Shown: positions 63,385 to 64,000 of the stretch, piece by piece
How the letters are laid out: each line of letters begins with the position of its first letter
How positions within the stretch are numbered: position 1 is the first letter of the stretch
Assembly (NCBI GenBank): GCA_964448105.1
Contig: CAYUVK010000002.1
Location: 1-64,000 of the forward strand
From: CAVQBP01 sp964448105
GTDB taxonomy: Bacteria > Bacteroidota > Ignavibacteria > Ignavibacteriales > Ignavibacteriaceae
Direction: 5' to 3'
Length of the DNA: 64,000 nt
Made by a program: the position numbers and the translations under genes
The notes under the pieces: model-generated
Seen by the model: only the letters and a program-made list of their open reading frames with translations
Told to the model about the DNA's origin: nothing
Databases searched by the model: none

Positions 63385-64000
63385 ATGAAAAAGGGTGAAA
63401 TTATTTTTTTATTCATTATAACCATGAACTTAATTTTTTTAGATAGTTGCTCAAATGAAAATTTAGTAGGTGTTAATAAAGATAATACATCAAAAGGCTC
63501 AATTGCATTAAATATAACTAAAAGTGCTATACCCTCGGAAGTTCATCAAATAACTGCTTTTTTAGCACGTCAAAATTATGATACACTAAGTACAAGTATA
63601 GATGTAAATAATGATTCTTTAAATATATATTCATTTGAAAATATTCCAATAGGTAGCTGGCATTTAACAGTTGAAGCAGCAAATTCAGAAGGGAAAGTAA
63701 TTTACAGCGGTGAAACCGATGTTACTATTCTTGAGGATGAGACCATAGATGTATATCTTACTTTAACTCCTGTTGGCAACGGAACTGGCAGTATTAGAAT
63801 ATTTGTGAATTGGAGAAATAAATGGACTGATTTTTATGGAAATCCTATACTTACATCAAATGATAATCCCGGCCTTCCCAACTCCATTGCACAAGCAAAA
63901 ATTTTATATGATAATGGTATTTATAAAATGTGGTATTTGAATCTCTATAATTCAGCAAAATTTAATGCTTGGTATGCTGAATCAAATGATGGGATAAGCT
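63385..64000 (+). CDS. Tandem paralogous lipoprotein, glycosidase-type propeller (3' end outside window)
   Basis: A frame open to the window end, 205 complete codons. AAAAGGAG precedes the ATG. A lipoprotein signal with Cys22 (LIFLDSCSNE) is followed by a domain clearly homologous to that of the preceding gene (TSKGSIALNITKSA, HQITAFLARQNYDTLST, SWHLTVEAANSEGK, TLTPVGNG). The first propeller blade (YKMWYLNLYNSAKFNAWYAE) follows. It lies 196 bases after its paralogue; the pair arose by tandem duplication, and more copies could follow outside the window. Confidence 0.85.
   Translation, partial: MKKGEIIFLFIITMNLIFLDSCSNENLVGVNKDNTSKGSIALNITKSAIPSEVHQITAFLARQNYDTLSTSIDVNNDSLNIYSFENIPIGSWHLTVEAANSEGKVIYSGETDVTILEDETIDVYLTLTPVGNGTGSIRIFVNWRNKWTDFYGNPILTSNDNPGLPNSIAQAKILYDNGIYKMWYLNLYNSAKFNAWYAESNDGIS

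Noticed and set aside
63168..63425. 85-residue minus-strand frame near the window end
   Set aside because: Overlaps the tandem lipoprotein start on the plus strand and looks like an AT-rich chance frame.
1..64000. tRNA, rRNA, tmRNA or riboswitch
   Set aside because: No cloverleaf, conserved rRNA stretch or known riboswitch core was seen by eye; a covariance-model search (for example tRNAscan-SE or Infernal) would be needed to exclude weak cases.

Overview
The window is AT-rich, with short intergenic gaps and a strong codon bias to A/T. It most resembles the chromosome of an Ignavibacteria-type member of the Bacteroidota/Chlorobi group. The main reason is the tandem block of minus-strand secreted proteins that end in the same type IX secretion (T9SS) C-terminal sorting domain (NYPNPFNP ... 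GDYVSTKKM.LLK). A hybrid two-component sensor with a Reg_prop propeller, a transaldolase-glucose-6-phosphate isomerase fusion and a SufBCDSU iron-sulphur operon fit that assignment. The taxonomic call is inference from protein style; no rRNA or tRNA gene was seen.

Layout. 1-6636 (+): the end of a transglutaminase-like protein, a FecR-like exported protein, an MscS channel, a LapA-like membrane protein, a SufE homologue, Dxr (isoprenoid synthesis) and the RseP site-2 protease. 6675-16123 (-): four large T9SS cargo genes (FG-GAP/UnbV, BNR-like propeller, Reg_prop propeller, duplicated beta-helix) plus a free-standing sorting domain. Their 3' ends and spacers are repeated at DNA level. 16124-17800: a repeat-rich island with a Y1 (IS200/RAYT-like) transposase, an internally deleted second copy, an AraC fragment and a double-hairpin repeat. 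17870-24381: a hybrid two-component sensor, divergent from a LytS/LytT-type pair.

24966-34678 (-): a carbohydrate and redox block with transketolase, Tal-Pgi fusion, HAD hydrolase, Gnd, Zwf and a MerA/Lpd-like flavoprotein. This is a nearly complete pentose phosphate route in one transcription direction. 34908-39632 (-): isochorismatase-like hydrolase, an HPF plus cold-shock fusion, a MutM-like glycosylase, GpmA and NhaA. 40148-47590 (-): the Suf operon (SufB, C, D, S, U, SufT-like, bacilliredoxin, VOC protein, Rrf2 regulator).

47816-61837 (+): a surface polysaccharide cluster with several glycosyltransferases, a flippase, a YfhO-type membrane protein and four methyltransferases. It ends in two tandem lipoproteins with a glycosidase-type propeller; the second runs off the window.

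The most unusual signals are non-coding. A family of paired short hairpins has stems that change together while the loops and the flanking AAGAGTAAGATTA tail persist (16157, 26387 and 45240). The T9SS cargo array looks built from recombining cassettes and contains a beheaded signal-peptide leader. The transposase island has the order repeat / deleted transposase / repeat / transposase / repeat.
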